64,000 nt of DNA from a virus. Both the position numbers and the translations under genes were made by a program. The notes beneath the pieces were generated by a model that worked only from the letters and a program-made list of their open reading frames with translations, was not told the DNA's origin and made no database searches. Each line of letters opens with the position of its first letter. Position 1 is the first letter of the stretch. Location: IMG/VR virus record IMGVR_UViG_3300005582_000001, positions 48,931-112,930 of that record; one strand, given 5' to 3'. Below are positions 7,352-15,725 of this stretch, one piece after another.

Positions 7352-8148
7352 GCCATCCTCGCTTTCGTAAGTTCGACCTGGCACTCGCGGTTGTCGATCC
7401 CGTGACCGACGCGCCCGAGAGACACCGCCGCGTCGATAGTTGTGCCAGATCCACTGAAGGGGTCTAGTACGATCCCGCCGGGGTTCGTGAGTGCCTCAAT
7501 GAACGGCGAGATCAGCTTTTTCGGGTAAGGAGCCTCGTTGGAAGACGCGCCCGACCAGCCGAGATGCCCGCCGCCAACAGTGACTCGATGCACATCGCGG
7601 GGTCGAGCCAGCTTGCCCGTCGGGTACTCGTTGCCAAGCCGTCGCTCCCCGGTCTCGGTGCGTTGCCGGAATCGCCCGCCGTTGGTGAACTTCGGCGGTG
7701 TCGCGATCGCTTCCCAGTTCCAGACGTGCGGCTTCTTCCTGTCCTTGAACGCGAGGACGTATTCCCAGTCGTTGCCGAACCAGTCCTTCCGATTCGGCGG
7801 CGCGTTCTTATGCCACACGACCGGGCGTTCCACCAGCAGGCCGCGATCGTCGCATTCGATCATCAGCCGCTCGCAGGCCGCGTTATACTGCCCGGCCTTG
7901 ACGGAGCCGTTCACCACGAAGATCGCGTAGCCCCGGCTGAGGCGCGTCGAGGCCACGACGACATCGGCCATCCACGAGGCCCACTCCTTCGGAGAGAGGG
8001 GCTTGTTCTTCCCGCCGATATAGCGCCGCATCTTTCCGCAGTACGGGGGCGAGCCAATGACGAGATCGACACTCTCGGGCGACATCGCGCGCATCACCTC
8101 AAGGCAATCACCGACTTGGACCGACCAGGCTGCTTGTTCGTCACTCAA
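7333..8148 (-). CDS. DNA methyltransferase, beta-group amino-methylase
   Basis: 271 aa. Motif IV SPPY is at residues 33-36 and the AdoMet-binding motif I DPFSGSGTT at 229-237. This catalytic-first order defines the beta group of N4-cytosine/N6-adenine DNA methyltransferases. SPPY rather than DPPY or NPPY favours N4-cytosine but does not settle it. No restriction endonuclease gene accompanies it, so it is probably a solitary phage methylase protecting the genome or marking sites. The start is a TTG with AAGGA seven bases upstream. Confidence 0.9.
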   Translation of the reverse strand: MSDEQAAWSVQVGDCLEVMRAMSPESVDLVIGSPPYCGKMRRYIGGKNKPLSPKEWASWMADVVVASTRLSRGYAIFVVNGSVKAGQYNAACERLMIECDDRGLLVERPVVWHKNAPPNRKDWFGNDWEYVLAFKDRKKPHVWNWEAIATPPKFTNGGRFRQRTETGERRLGNEYPTGKLARPRDVHRVTVGGGHLGWSGASSNEAPYPKKLISPFIEALTNPGGIVLDPFSGSGTTIDAAVSLGRVGHGIDNRECQVELTKARMAWLATQ

Positions 8149-8172
8149 TTGGAAATCCTTTTCATCGCTGTT

Positions 8173-8955
8173 TTAGAGCAGCATCGTGGCCGCTGTGATG
8201 ATCTCACCCATCAGGGTGTAGCACTTCCGGCCGTTCCCGCTCGGCCACTCTTCCCGATAGAGCCGTTCTATCGCGTCCCAGTTCTCGTAAATTGCGTTCC
8301 AGACGCGACCATGTTTGACATCAGACAGACGCGGCAGCTTGACCCGCAGCTCCGGCACGGCATCGAGTAGCCTCGCGCACCGCCCGAAATCGGCGGGATC
8401 GTGCGGATGATTGTTTTCTATGAAGAGGCCGCGATCCGACAACACAGACGCGAGATACTTACTACTCAGTCCGGTGTCATCTGAGATGAACCATGCGTCC
8501 AGTCCCATGTCCGCGCGAGCCAGCCGCTCCGGCGTTCGCAGCACGCGGACAATCTCATCCGCAGCCGCGATGGTGGCGTTCAGGTGACGTGGGCAGAGCG
8601 AGAGCGTCTTCCCGTGCTTGGCGGCGAGGTGATTCCAGATCGCTGCCAGCAGGCCAATCTGGCCGACGAAGATCGAACCGTCAGCGTTGGGCGGGTCGAT
8701 CTCCGGATCCGCATCATCGTCGAGGTCGCTCGCTTCCTCAGAGTCGTCGCGGTTCCGCAGCGCATCGGCCCTCAATTTGCCGATCTCGTCCAGCAGCTCG
8801 CCGTTTTGCTTGGACAGTTCGTCGCGATCCGCCGTCACGGATTCCAGCCAGTCCAAGACTTGGGTGATCTCTCCCATCCTCACAGCAGGCCAGCCATCCG
8901 GCTCGTGATCGTCTTCGAGCAGCCGCAGTTTCGCGATTGTGTCATCAATCAGCAT
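8173..8955 (-). CDS. Hypothetical coiled-coil protein
   Basis: 260 aa. Residues about 20-75 are a heptad-like coiled coil (VTADRDELSKQNGELLDEIG), followed by a very acidic linker (DLDDDADPEIDPPN) and a globular C-terminal half with KHGKTLSLCPRHLNATIAAA. The next gene upstream stops two bases before its ATG, so the two are co-expressed with the exonuclease. Not recognised. Confidence 0.75.
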   Translation of the reverse strand: MLIDDTIAKLRLLEDDHEPDGWPAVRMGEITQVLDWLESVTADRDELSKQNGELLDEIGKLRADALRNRDDSEEASDLDDDADPEIDPPNADGSIFVGQIGLLAAIWNHLAAKHGKTLSLCPRHLNATIAAADEIVRVLRTPERLARADMGLDAWFISDDTGLSSKYLASVLSDRGLFIENNHPHDPADFGRCARLLDAVPELRVKLPRLSDVKHGRVWNAIYENWDAIERLYREEWPSGNGRKCYTLMGEIITAATMLL

Positions 8956-8956
8956 T

Positions 8957-9688
8957 TCAGTTCCCCGAGTAGTGTTCGACCGTAAACCGCAAGTCGTCGT
9001 CCATGTCCGTCATGCCACCCGGTGAGAGCATCCACGCCAGATAGGAGCGTGGGACATCCTGCCAGAGCATCCCTTTGTGCTTGCCGAACTTGCATCGCGA
9101 CAGCAGGATCGGTTCGGCGACCCACTGCATCAGATACTCGACCGTGCGTTGCTCGTCGGTCGTCGCACGGGCCAGCACTTCCGTCAGTTCACGCAGCAGC
9201 AGGCACGCCGTCACGACCGCATCGGGGAAGGCCCGGTGCATCGGTAACAGCTTGATCTCGGCGGGGATATCGAGCTTCAGGTGATACCGCAGGAACTGGT
9301 TTCCATACGATTCCAAGTCCGGCCACAGCTTCTGAGCCAGCCGCATCGTGCAGAGAAACGGCCGCTTGATTTCGGGCAGGAACGCCGAGTCGAACCGTGC
9401 GTTGTGGGCCACAGGGAGCAACGACGAACGAAGCAGGTCGAGTTGAAACACGGCGAGTTCCAGTGTCGGCTCGCCAATCACGTCATGATCCACCAGATGG
9501 TGGATGGCCGACGCCGCAGCCGGAATCGGAACCAGAGGGTCAACAAGACTCCCTCTAGTCCCCAAGACGAGTACACCCTCCGTGAGCGAGCAAGGGACGG
9601 CGGCGATCTCAACCACCCGGTGGATTGCCGGGTCCAGACCTGTCGTCTCGATGTCAATCACATCGAACTCTGTATCTATAATGTTCAC
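8957..9688 (-). CDS. DEDDh 3'-5' exonuclease, ExoX/DnaQ-like
   Basis: 243 aa. Exo I motif FDVIDIETTGLD near residues 8-19, Exo II HNARFDSAFL near 97-106 and Exo III HRAFPDA near 151-157 give the DEDDh set. The C-terminal CKFGKHKGMLWQDVPRSYL is the small domain that follows the nuclease in ExoX-type proteins. It degrades DNA ends or proofreads, and fits the recombination/replication block. The start is GTG, overlapping the upstream stop as GTGA. Confidence 0.9.
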   Translation of the reverse strand: MNIIDTEFDVIDIETTGLDPAIHRVVEIAAVPCSLTEGVLVLGTRGSLVDPLVPIPAAASAIHHLVDHDVIGEPTLELAVFQLDLLRSSLLPVAHNARFDSAFLPEIKRPFLCTMRLAQKLWPDLESYGNQFLRYHLKLDIPAEIKLLPMHRAFPDAVVTACLLLRELTEVLARATTDEQRTVEYLMQWVAEPILLSRCKFGKHKGMLWQDVPRSYLAWMLSPGGMTDMDDDLRFTVEHYSGN

Positions 9689-10005
9689 TTGTTTTTCCTC
9701 GCTTGGAGCATCGCATCCGCGTAAATGTAACGAGCCTTCGCTTCCGCCATTTTATAATGCACGGCAGGGAGATAGTCGTCTTCCTTGATCCCAAGGAACC
9801 GGGCAACATCACCAATGGACGTTCCCGAGATGGAATCCACCACCCCAATCCGCGCGTTCACCGCAAAGTGATCCCGCAGCGTGAGGCCCGTCGAGTTCGT
9901 GTGGAAGACTTCATCCGTAACAGTCATTGAATACTCAAGCATCGGATAAACCGGCCCCCCGTCGTCGATATAGTCGGCGTCAATCGGATGTTCGCTGTCG
10001 GACAT
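9685..10005 (-). CDS. Small phage protein of the LTLRDHFA...ADAMLxAR type
   Basis: 106 aa. GLTLRDHFAVNAR in the middle and ARYIYADAMLQARKNK at the end are the recurring pattern of a small protein found next to replication and exonuclease genes in many tailed phages; its function is not known. ATG with AGGGA just upstream. It is the first gene after the terminator at 10025, so a promoter probably lies in the short gap. Confidence 0.75.
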   Translation of the reverse strand: MSDSEHPIDADYIDDGGPVYPMLEYSMTVTDEVFHTNSTGLTLRDHFAVNARIGVVDSISGTSIGDVARFLGIKEDDYLPAVHYKMAEAKARYIYADAMLQARKNK

Positions 10006-10024
10006 ATATCCCTGCTTTCTAAAG

Positions 10025-10092
10025 AAAAAACCGTCGCCGCCTGCCCCGCAGAGTGCTGCGCCACGGGGCTGGATGCGCTCCAGCGACGACGG
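10025..10092 (-). terminator. Branched intrinsic terminator
   Basis: On the minus strand CCGTCGTCGC and GCGGCGACGG pair (one G-U), enclosing two smaller hairpins (GCTGGA/TCCAGC and CCCCG/CGGGG), then six U. It ends the transcription unit coming from the right. Confidence 0.75.
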
Positions 10093-10102
10093 CCTTGGAG
10101 AT

Positions 10103-10366
10103 TCACTTCACGAACTGTTTGACCGCGTTGTGCTGATTGAGCAGGTCCATTGCGACCCGCGCTTCGACGGAACCCGCCTTCGTGGCCAAGTACCGGTCAA
10201 GCAGCCGCAAGGAGAACTCGCACAGGTGGTGCGACTGCCCGCTCTCGGGGGAATCCGCCTTGGGGCGGCGATCCACCTTCGTGCGTTGCCGCGTGGTGCC
10301 GATAATGTTGTTGCGTCCAACATGAGCGGACTTCTTGCTGCCTAAGTTTGGTATCACGATCGTCAC
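10103..10366 (-). CDS. Hypothetical basic protein
   Basis: 87 aa from a GTG at 10366 that overlaps the upstream stop (GTGA) and has GAAGGAG eight bases upstream; a TTG at 10405 is unlikely. MTIVIPNLGSKKSAHVGRNN starts it, and a basic stretch (RQRTKVDRRPK) suggests nucleic-acid contact, followed by a helical C-terminus. It is followed directly by the terminator. Not recognised. Confidence 0.7.
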   Translation of the reverse strand: MTIVIPNLGSKKSAHVGRNNIIGTTRQRTKVDRRPKADSPESGQSHHLCEFSLRLLDRYLATKAGSVEARVAMDLLNQHNAVKQFVK

Positions 10367-10599
10367 TTCGCGGACTCCTTCGGGTAATGGTAAGCCGCTG
10401 GCCAAGGTCCGCCTCGACCGCGCGTATGACTCTTGATGATCGCCACGGGAGCGAGTAGCCCCACTCCCGACGCGGTGGTAAACAGCACTGTGCTAGGGTC
10501 CGCCTGCGAGACCCCGTAGAACTCGATCACGTCGTCCACGGCGAACGCGAATCGCCCGATGGAGAACTCGGCGGTGACGACGCGCTCATACTCACGCAT
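10363..10599 (-). CDS. Hypothetical small beta-rich protein
   Basis: 78 aa from the ATG at 10599, overlapping the end of the upstream gene. MREYERVVTAEFSIGRFAFA and DDVIEFYGVSQADPSTVLF suggest a small beta barrel. Coupled to its neighbours on both sides. Not recognised. Confidence 0.65.
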   Translation of the reverse strand: MREYERVVTAEFSIGRFAFAVDDVIEFYGVSQADPSTVLFTTASGVGLLAPVAIIKSHTRGRGGPWPAAYHYPKESAK

Positions 10600-10867
10600 C
10601 GCTGGACTCGACTTCACTGGTCGGGTTCGGTTGATACGCCCACTGGCGGTTCAACTGACCAAACAGGGCGCCTCGGTCCTTCTCGGCGGCGTCCAATTTC
10701 TCGCCAAGCCGCAGCAACGTGGCCTCGAAAGTAACGCGATCGGCTGTGTAAACCCGAGTTGAGTTTTGAAAACTGCGATCTCTCGACGCGAGTGCCCATC
10801 GGCACCACACCGCATCCATGCAGGACACGAGACCCACCAGTAATAGGACCACTCCGGTATCCGTCAT
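10592..10867 (-). CDS. Small membrane-anchored protein
   Basis: 91 aa. The N-terminal 20 residues (TGVVLLLVGLVSCMDAVW) form one transmembrane helix; the rest is a charged helix (FEATLLRLGEKLDAAEKDRG). ATG at 10867 overlaps the CsrA-like stop (ATGA). It may be an inner-membrane effector or spanin-like part, but nothing specific supports that. Confidence 0.65.
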   Translation of the reverse strand: MTDTGVVLLLVGLVSCMDAVWCRWALASRDRSFQNSTRVYTADRVTFEATLLRLGEKLDAAEKDRGALFGQLNRQWAYQPNPTSEVESSDA

Positions 10868-11085
10868 TTCGCACCCACTTCCGTGGTTTGAGTTTCCAGT
10901 GGCCGCGCGCGCGGAACGAACGTAAGTTCACCGCGATAGATCGCGACTTCCGGGCCGAAGTCGAAGCCGAGCCGCACGCGGTTGCCTCGGATCTCTTGGA
11001 ATGAGACCGTGCCGATGTATTCCCCGGTGACGACGTTTGTCAGCCGGACTTCATTGTTTTTGAGATCGCGAGTTAGCACCAACAT
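10864..11085 (-). CDS. csrA: CsrA/RsmA-family RNA-binding regulator
   Basis: 73 aa from the ATG at 11085. It opens with MLVLTRDLKNNEVRLTN, has the beta-rich centre GEYIGTVSFQEIRGNRVRLG and ends the core with PEVAIYRGELTF, matching CsrA (MLILTR, ...VRIG..., PKEVSVHREEI), including the RNA-contacting Arg near the end. CsrA binds GGA-containing leaders and controls translation or mRNA decay. A phage copy could act on host carbon or stress regulation or on phage leaders, several of which here contain GGA. An in-frame start at 11199 has no support. Confidence 0.85.
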   Translation of the reverse strand: MLVLTRDLKNNEVRLTNVVTGEYIGTVSFQEIRGNRVRLGFDFGPEVAIYRGELTFVPRARPLETQTTEVGAK

Positions 11086-11125
11086 GGTTTTCGATTCCGT
11101 TCGTTTGTGAGTGAGTGAGTGAGTT

Positions 11126-12232
11126 TCAAATCGACGATTCGTCTTCGGTGTCACCCAGTGGCTGGCCGCTGTGGCGACAGCACGGGCGAAAATCCTCATT
11201 GAGCGCCACGTCGCCGATCTCGATCAGCCGTCGAATCGCATCGACGGCGGCACTGCGGCTGATGACCCAGTGATTCGGCAGGTCGAGCAATGACAGCTCG
11301 AGTGCCAGCGGCGATTGCGATTCGGTTTCCGGCTCGGATTGTGCCACTGAGCCAGCAATGTCATCGGGCAGACTGAACGCGGCGTAGACCGTATCGACGC
11401 AGGCCGCGATGTCCTGTCGAGCCAGCTTGTCAGCACCGATCGCCCCGAGTCTCGCCACCTCAGATGCCGCTTCGCGACTCAGGCGATCCTGTTCCGCGCG
11501 CTGTGCGGCAGCGGCAGCTTCCAGCCGGGCGCGTTCGGCGTCGTTCGCTTCTCGCTCGCGGTCGATTCGGCGTTGTTCCGCCCGCTGAGCCGCCGCCGCG
11601 TCGTCCTGCTTCTTGCGTTCAGCGGCGAGTAACTCTTCCTGTTCGCGTCGGAGGCGGGCCAGTTCTGCGCGTTCGAGCCGCAGGGCTTCCGCCTCGTCGG
11701 CCAGCCGCTTCTTCTCGATGGCTTCGGCGGCTTCGCGTTCAATCCGGTTCAGCGTCTCGATCTTGACGCGGGCCAGTTCAGCGAGGAACTCGTCCTCCTT
11801 CATCAGCCGCAAGAACTTCTCGGACACCGCACCGCCCGCCTCCACGATCATGGCGTGACGGGCCGCAAACACCGCGTCCTCTTTTTCCTTGGCGAGCCGC
11901 GCGATCTCGCGCTCGACAAGCTCCTCCTGATTCGTCAGGTGCAGCTCGATCGGCTCGATCAGCGACGTGAGCCGCTTGGCTTCCGCGTCCACCTTCTGGC
12001 CGTAGCGGAGCGACTCCTCCTTCGCTTCCTTGCGCGTTTTTTCGATGGCAACGCGAGCGCCACGACAGAGCAGCCGCGCCGCCTTGACAACCTTCAGGCC
12101 TTCCTTGTCTTCGATCCCCGCCACCGTGAGCGGCAGGTATTTCGCCGACATCTCCGAGATCGTCTCCTTCGTCACCGAATAGAGAATCATGGACTGCGTG
12201 GCGGGTTCCTTGGCAATGGTCTTCGTGGTCAC
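11126..12232 (-). CDS. Long coiled-coil protein adjoining recT
   Basis: 368 aa from a GTG preceded by TAAGGACGCAAC, the same leader pattern as at 2368. Residues about 55-270 form a long charged coiled coil rich in Ala/Arg/Glu (for example RRIDREREANDAERARLEAA); a small globular C-terminus follows (PNHWVISRSAAVDAIRRLI). Phage genes of this kind often sit next to recT and exonuclease genes. I infer a recombination accessory or nuclease modulator; no catalytic motif is seen. Confidence 0.75.
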   Translation of the reverse strand: MTTKTIAKEPATQSMILYSVTKETISEMSAKYLPLTVAGIEDKEGLKVVKAARLLCRGARVAIEKTRKEAKEESLRYGQKVDAEAKRLTSLIEPIELHLTNQEELVEREIARLAKEKEDAVFAARHAMIVEAGGAVSEKFLRLMKEDEFLAELARVKIETLNRIEREAAEAIEKKRLADEAEALRLERAELARLRREQEELLAAERKKQDDAAAAQRAEQRRIDREREANDAERARLEAAAAAQRAEQDRLSREAASEVARLGAIGADKLARQDIAACVDTVYAAFSLPDDIAGSVAQSEPETESQSPLALELSLLDLPNHWVISRSAAVDAIRRLIEIGDVALNEDFRPCCRHSGQPLGDTEDESSI

Positions 12233-12271
12233 GTTGCGTCCTTACAGTTGGTGAAAAAAACAGTTTAGAAC

Positions 12272-13324
12272 TTACTTCTGGGCTGAATTGCCGAGATCGC
12301 CGATCCGGGCGTCGAACGCGGCCATCGCCACCGACAGCTCGTTCTTCGTCGTGCCTTTGGATCCCCGCAGCTTGGCGAGCATCACGTCGGCTTCCTGTAC
12401 TGACCGAGCGTCTTGGAGGTCGTACAGAAACTCGGAAAACGCGCCGGATTTCTCGGATTTATTGAGGGGCTGGTCGCCGTCGGATTCGCTCTCGCCGCGC
12501 TCGTCACTTTGGGGTTCGAGGTCCGCCACGGCTGAGGTCGTCTGGTGCGAGGCGCCTTCCGTGGCCACCGTAAAAGACGGCGATGGCTGCGATTCCTGTG
12601 TGATGCGGGCCGTCTTCTGTGCCGCCAGTCGCTCGGCGAGTGCGTCCTGCTTGGGCTTGGCCTCGGCGGCTTGGCTCGACTCGTGCTGATCGCGCAGGCG
12701 GTCCATCTCCTCCTTGCAGTACATCGCGGCCAGCGTGCTAGGGAACGCCTTGCGGAGTGCCGACGATTCCGCACATTTCACGATCATTCCCGCTGGGTCC
12801 GTCGCCCATCGGCTGCGGCCCGTGTTGAACGTGGATAGATTCAGTGAATCGTAGGACGCAATATTCCGGTCTCGGCGGTGAACTCGCGCCCACGCTCCAA
12901 CCAGAACCTCGCCATTCAAAAGCAGATCACCCTGCCGCTCCGTGATGGCGTCTCCGCGAGCGACGACGACACCGGATTCCATGCCGTCAAATTCCGGGCT
13001 GGCCTCTGCTCGTTTGAGCATGGCCGAGTGAGCGGTGATGAGACTGAACTGTGGCCCATCCTTCCCGTCGTACCCGCATAAAAAACAGTCATTTGTCCAC
13101 GGATTCAGGCTCTGCGCCTTCGAGAGCATAATGAACTTCATGACCTGCTCATCGGTCGGCAACTTCCCCGACTTCGTGGGGATGCACAAAAACTGCTTCA
13201 CTCGCGAGAGCGTCAGGTGAATCTCCTCCTGCTCGCCAAGGGGGATGAAGCTGATGGTCTGCTCTTTCGGCCTGCTTGCGACAACAGACGTGTGCTGTGA
13301 TGCGGTGGTAGTAGTCGTCGTCAT
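12272..13324 (-). CDS. recT: Single-strand annealing recombinase, RecT/Bet family
   Basis: 350 aa. KAQSLNPWTNDCFLCGY, LITAHSAMLKRAEASP and the late AGMIVKCAESSALRKAFP are the core signatures of the Bet/RecT annealase fold. The last 120 residues are an acidic, Ser-rich tail, longer than usual. It anneals complementary single strands exposed by the neighbouring exonuclease. ATG overlaps the exonuclease stop (ATGA), so the two-component system is co-translated. Confidence 0.95.
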   Translation of the reverse strand: MTTTTTTASQHTSVVASRPKEQTISFIPLGEQEEIHLTLSRVKQFLCIPTKSGKLPTDEQVMKFIMLSKAQSLNPWTNDCFLCGYDGKDGPQFSLITAHSAMLKRAEASPEFDGMESGVVVARGDAITERQGDLLLNGEVLVGAWARVHRRDRNIASYDSLNLSTFNTGRSRWATDPAGMIVKCAESSALRKAFPSTLAAMYCKEEMDRLRDQHESSQAAEAKPKQDALAERLAAQKTARITQESQPSPSFTVATEGASHQTTSAVADLEPQSDERGESESDGDQPLNKSEKSGAFSEFLYDLQDARSVQEADVMLAKLRGSKGTTKNELSVAMAAFDARIGDLGNSAQK

Positions 13325-14238
13325 AGTGCGGCCCCTGTCAGAAGTTTGTTGCCCGACTCAATCGCGGGCGTACTCGTCCCGCTCAGTTTTTGTTCTTTCA
13401 GCTTCGAGTGCCGCAGCACGCGGAACGTCGATTCCTCGACCGTGTAAGACTTCCGCGTCTGCTGCCGGTATGAAAAAGTTCCGCCCGGCCATGACGCGCC
13501 ATCCGCATCCCCGAGAGACGCGAGCAACGCGGCCTGTGCCGTCTCCTTCAACTTGCTGGCCTTGGACGCCATGTCCGCAGCGGCGAGGTATTCCATCGCC
13601 AATTCTTCAGGGACCGGGACGATCTTCCCCTCGGTGCGACACATCCGCTTCACGGTGTCGAGATGCGGGATCTCGCTCGGCGGACAGCGTGTCAGGACGT
13701 GATCTCGCCAGAACCGTTCAGACTCTTCTAAAATCATGTTCTGCAAGGAATCGTGTCGCTCGACCACATACATCAGGAATCCGCGACCGCCGATCAGCGC
13801 GGGCACCCAGGTCTTGGACTCGCCCGTGACGAGCATCTGGGAGTTGACCTGAAGAATGATCGCATCAGGCAGCGCGTCGCCGCCATCTCCCCATGCGTCG
13901 AAGTCAGCAGGCCCGACGATCCCGTGGGACTTGGCTTCCACTGGCTCGCCCGTTGGCAGCCGCCCGTCCAGAGTGCAGGCGTTGATCCCGTTTGAGTGAA
14001 TCAGGAACTGAGCCGGAAGGATTTCCCCGAGTTGCTGCGATGCCCACTGGAGGATCACCGGCTCCAGCAGGTTCCCCGCTTCGGTCGCATCGTTGCCATC
14101 CCAGCGAGTGAGCGGCTCCGTCTTGTCGAGGTACACGTCCCGCGCGTTGCGGTACGGGCTGGCACCCAGAATGGCCGCCACATCCGTCGCCGTCACGTAC
14201 CCCTTGCGGCGTTCGAGTTCCATCGGAGAGAGAGACAT
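13321..14238 (-). CDS. YqaJ-type viral recombinase exonuclease
   Basis: 305 aa. GYVTATDVAAILGASPY begins the PD-(D/E)XK fold; EAGNLLEPVI supplies the first acid, TLDG the Asp and VEAKSHG the E-x-K, followed by the conserved Gln region (ILQVNSQM). This is a 5'-3' exonuclease that makes 3' tails for the RecT protein encoded next door. ATG has GAGGTGA just upstream. Confidence 0.93.
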   Translation of the reverse strand: MSLSPMELERRKGYVTATDVAAILGASPYRNARDVYLDKTEPLTRWDGNDATEAGNLLEPVILQWASQQLGEILPAQFLIHSNGINACTLDGRLPTGEPVEAKSHGIVGPADFDAWGDGGDALPDAIILQVNSQMLVTGESKTWVPALIGGRGFLMYVVERHDSLQNMILEESERFWRDHVLTRCPPSEIPHLDTVKRMCRTEGKIVPVPEELAMEYLAAADMASKASKLKETAQAALLASLGDADGASWPGGTFSYRQQTRKSYTVEESTFRVLRHSKLKEQKLSGTSTPAIESGNKLLTGAAL

Positions 14239-14328
14239 GATTCACCTCACAGCTTGATGTCAAAAAACCAGCACACCACGCCCGCCACCACCGCGATGGA
14301 CGGGCCGATCAGTTGCTCGCAGCCGAAC

Positions 14329-14445
14329 TCAAGGCACATCGCAATCCGCCTTCCTGAAGAACTCGCGCACCAGCCCGGCAAACGCCAGTGAGTACGCGAT
14401 CACCACACACGCCACCACGAACATCTCATCCATTGAGAACGGCAT
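14329..14445 (-). CDS. Tiny membrane protein
   Basis: 38 aa from an ATG with AAGGA eight bases upstream. MDEMFVVACVVIAYSLAFAGLV is a single transmembrane helix, followed by a basic tail (REFFRKADCDVP). It overlaps the possible 32-aa ORF upstream as TGATG. Function unknown; such micro-proteins are common at the head of phage early operons. Confidence 0.55.
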   Translation of the reverse strand: MPFSMDEMFVVACVVIAYSLAFAGLVREFFRKADCDVP

Positions 14446-14543
14446 CAGTCGGATCCTTCCCCGTTGCGAGATGTGAAGGGCCGAGCCGGTTTCGGCTTCC
14501 CGTCGCAGTCGCAGCATTGTTTTGAAAGTTCTGTATTCCTCAT
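14445..14543 (-). CDS. Possible 32-aa Cys-cluster peptide
   Basis: ATG at 14543; sequence MRNTELSKQCCDCDGKPKP with a QCCDCDG cluster that could bind zinc. It ends in TGATG with the next start, the main reason to believe it; the ribosome site is poor. Low certainty. Confidence 0.35.
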   Translation of the reverse strand: MRNTELSKQCCDCDGKPKPARPFTSRNGEGSD

Positions 14544-14707
14544 GTGTGCTACTACGTGGAAATCGCTTGTCAGGCTCCTTTTATTTTGCCGAAATCCAGA
14601 TTTCTTCGCGCAGTTGACTTGTCGTGTGATGATGCAACAATTACGCAACGCTTCTGGAACACCGGAGGCGATTCCTAGAAAAACCGCAACAGAAGAAGGG
14701 GCGGAAC
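14544..14707. promoter_or_regulatory. Divergent control gap between leftward and rightward genes
   Basis: Between the minus-strand micro-ORFs and the plus-strand gene at 14708. It contains AT-rich stretches (CTTTTATTTTGCCG) and on the minus strand AAAAGGAG. It must hold the start for the YqaJ-RecT operon, but I cannot fix a promoter by eye. Confidence 0.35.
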
Positions 14708-15067
14708 ATGGCTGTCGAGATGTGGACTGTGCAAGAGTTGGAGTTACTCGTCGAGGATGGAATCTCGGCCTTCAAACGCATCGGGGATGTGTGCAACAAG
14801 ATGCGACGAGCAGAGGTGAACGAGATCGCGCTCCAGGCCCGAACGGCCATGACGATCTACCGGCAGACACTGGTCAGACTCTCAGGGACCATCGAGTCCG
14901 AGTTCCAAGACCAGTTGAACTGCAAGCGCACCGGCATGACTCCGGCTTGGCAGATGAACCAGCGCAAGGTCGAGGCGGCCCGCAATCGCAAGGCCGCCGC
15001 CGCCAAAGACAAAGAGGAGCGGCGGAAGGACATCAAGCCACGCGAAGAAGAAGACGAGCGCAAGTGA
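14708..15067 (+). CDS. Hypothetical helical protein on the plus strand
   Basis: 119 aa, an isolated plus-strand gene in a minus-strand block. GAAGGGGCGGAAC gives a ribosome site. Almost wholly helical: MWTVQELELLVEDGISAFKR, then a very basic, charged C-terminus (RKAAAAKDKEERRKDIKPRE). Divergent orientation and charge suggest a regulator or DNA-binding accessory, but no known fold is recognised. Confidence 0.65.
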   Translation: MAVEMWTVQELELLVEDGISAFKRIGDVCNKMRRAEVNEIALQARTAMTIYRQTLVRLSGTIESEFQDQLNCKRTGMTPAWQMNQRKVEAARNRKAAAAKDKEERRKDIKPREEEDERK

Positions 15068-15070
15068 GCC

Positions 15071-15511
15071 TCACGGCTGACTCGCGACGAGCTTCTTTTT
15101 GCGTCGCGAGTCCGAAGGGAACACCACGTCCACGATCACTGTGCCGGGGTTCGCCGCCTGCTGGGCCTTGGCGTGTTCGATGTCGTTGGTCTTGGCTATG
15201 GCGCAGTTGTGGGGAATGACGAGATACAAAGTGTCAGAGTCCGTTCTTTGAGAGTGGTAGTGGCAGAAATCTTGATCGCAAACATCGCGGGCCTGCTCAC
15301 GGAGCGACTCCGCACGCCGTCCCATTTCGTCTTGAAATCGCCGCGAGAGTTCCAGCACCGGTGGGCCGGTGATGACGCCGCCGTAGAGGGTCTTTGATTC
15401 CAGTCTGGTGACGCAGATCGGGCAGATCGACCCGAGAATCAGATCGTGAACCCAGCCCGCCGTGGCGTCCGCAAACGGGCTGCTGATGTTGCAGTAGGAG
15501 CAATCGCTCAT
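15071..15511 (-). CDS. Zn-binding hypothetical protein
   Basis: 146 aa from the ATG at 15511 with AAGGA seven bases upstream. Cys pairs CSYC (residues 4-7) and CPIC (about 33-36) form a zinc-ribbon-like pair, and CDQDFCHYH follows later. Basic C-terminal tail (RRKKKLV). Overlaps the next gene upstream as ATGA. Probably nucleic-acid or protein binding. Confidence 0.7.
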   Translation of the reverse strand: MSDCSYCNISSPFADATAGWVHDLILGSICPICVTRLESKTLYGGVITGPPVLELSRRFQDEMGRRAESLREQARDVCDQDFCHYHSQRTDSDTLYLVIPHNCAIAKTNDIEHAKAQQAANPGTVIVDVVFPSDSRRKKKLVASQP

Positions 15512-15717
15512 GGCTTGTCCTTCAAGATCACGTTGCAGATTTCGATGAGCAGAGAACCATCCAGTGGGCCTTGCTTCAACATCAACATCATCCGCAGCCG
15601 CTGGACTTGCTTCGTCATCAACACGAGCTTGGCGCAAGTCCCCGTCATGCCGAGATGCTCGACCCACGGGACTCCACAAGATCGGCACGGCGGGAGGTCG
15701 TCAGGTTCGTCTTCCAT
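15508..15717 (-). CDS. Small Cys-containing hypothetical protein
   Basis: 69 aa with PPCRSCGVPWVEHLGMTGTC near the N-terminus, a single zinc-finger-like cluster, then an amphipathic helix. AGGTGA lies five bases before ATG. Coupled to the 146-aa Zn protein. Confidence 0.65.
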   Translation of the reverse strand: MEDEPDDLPPCRSCGVPWVEHLGMTGTCAKLVLMTKQVQRLRMMLMLKQGPLDGSLLIEICNVILKDKP

Positions 15718-15725
15718 GAAGTCAC

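Noticed and set aside
7564-8370. 268-aa plus-strand frame opposite the methyltransferase
   Set aside because: Antisense of a clear beta-group methyltransferase; sequence lacks protein-like hydrophobic pattern.
14247-14341. Possible 30-aa membrane peptide between the 38-aa gene and the YqaJ gene
   Set aside because: On careful reading the frame does not close: the hydrophobic stretch and the stop are in different frames.
14464-15219. 251-aa plus-strand frame over the gene at 14708
   Set aside because: Starts inside antisense non-coding sequence and lacks codon bias; the 119-aa frame at 14708 has a ribosome site and protein-like sequence.
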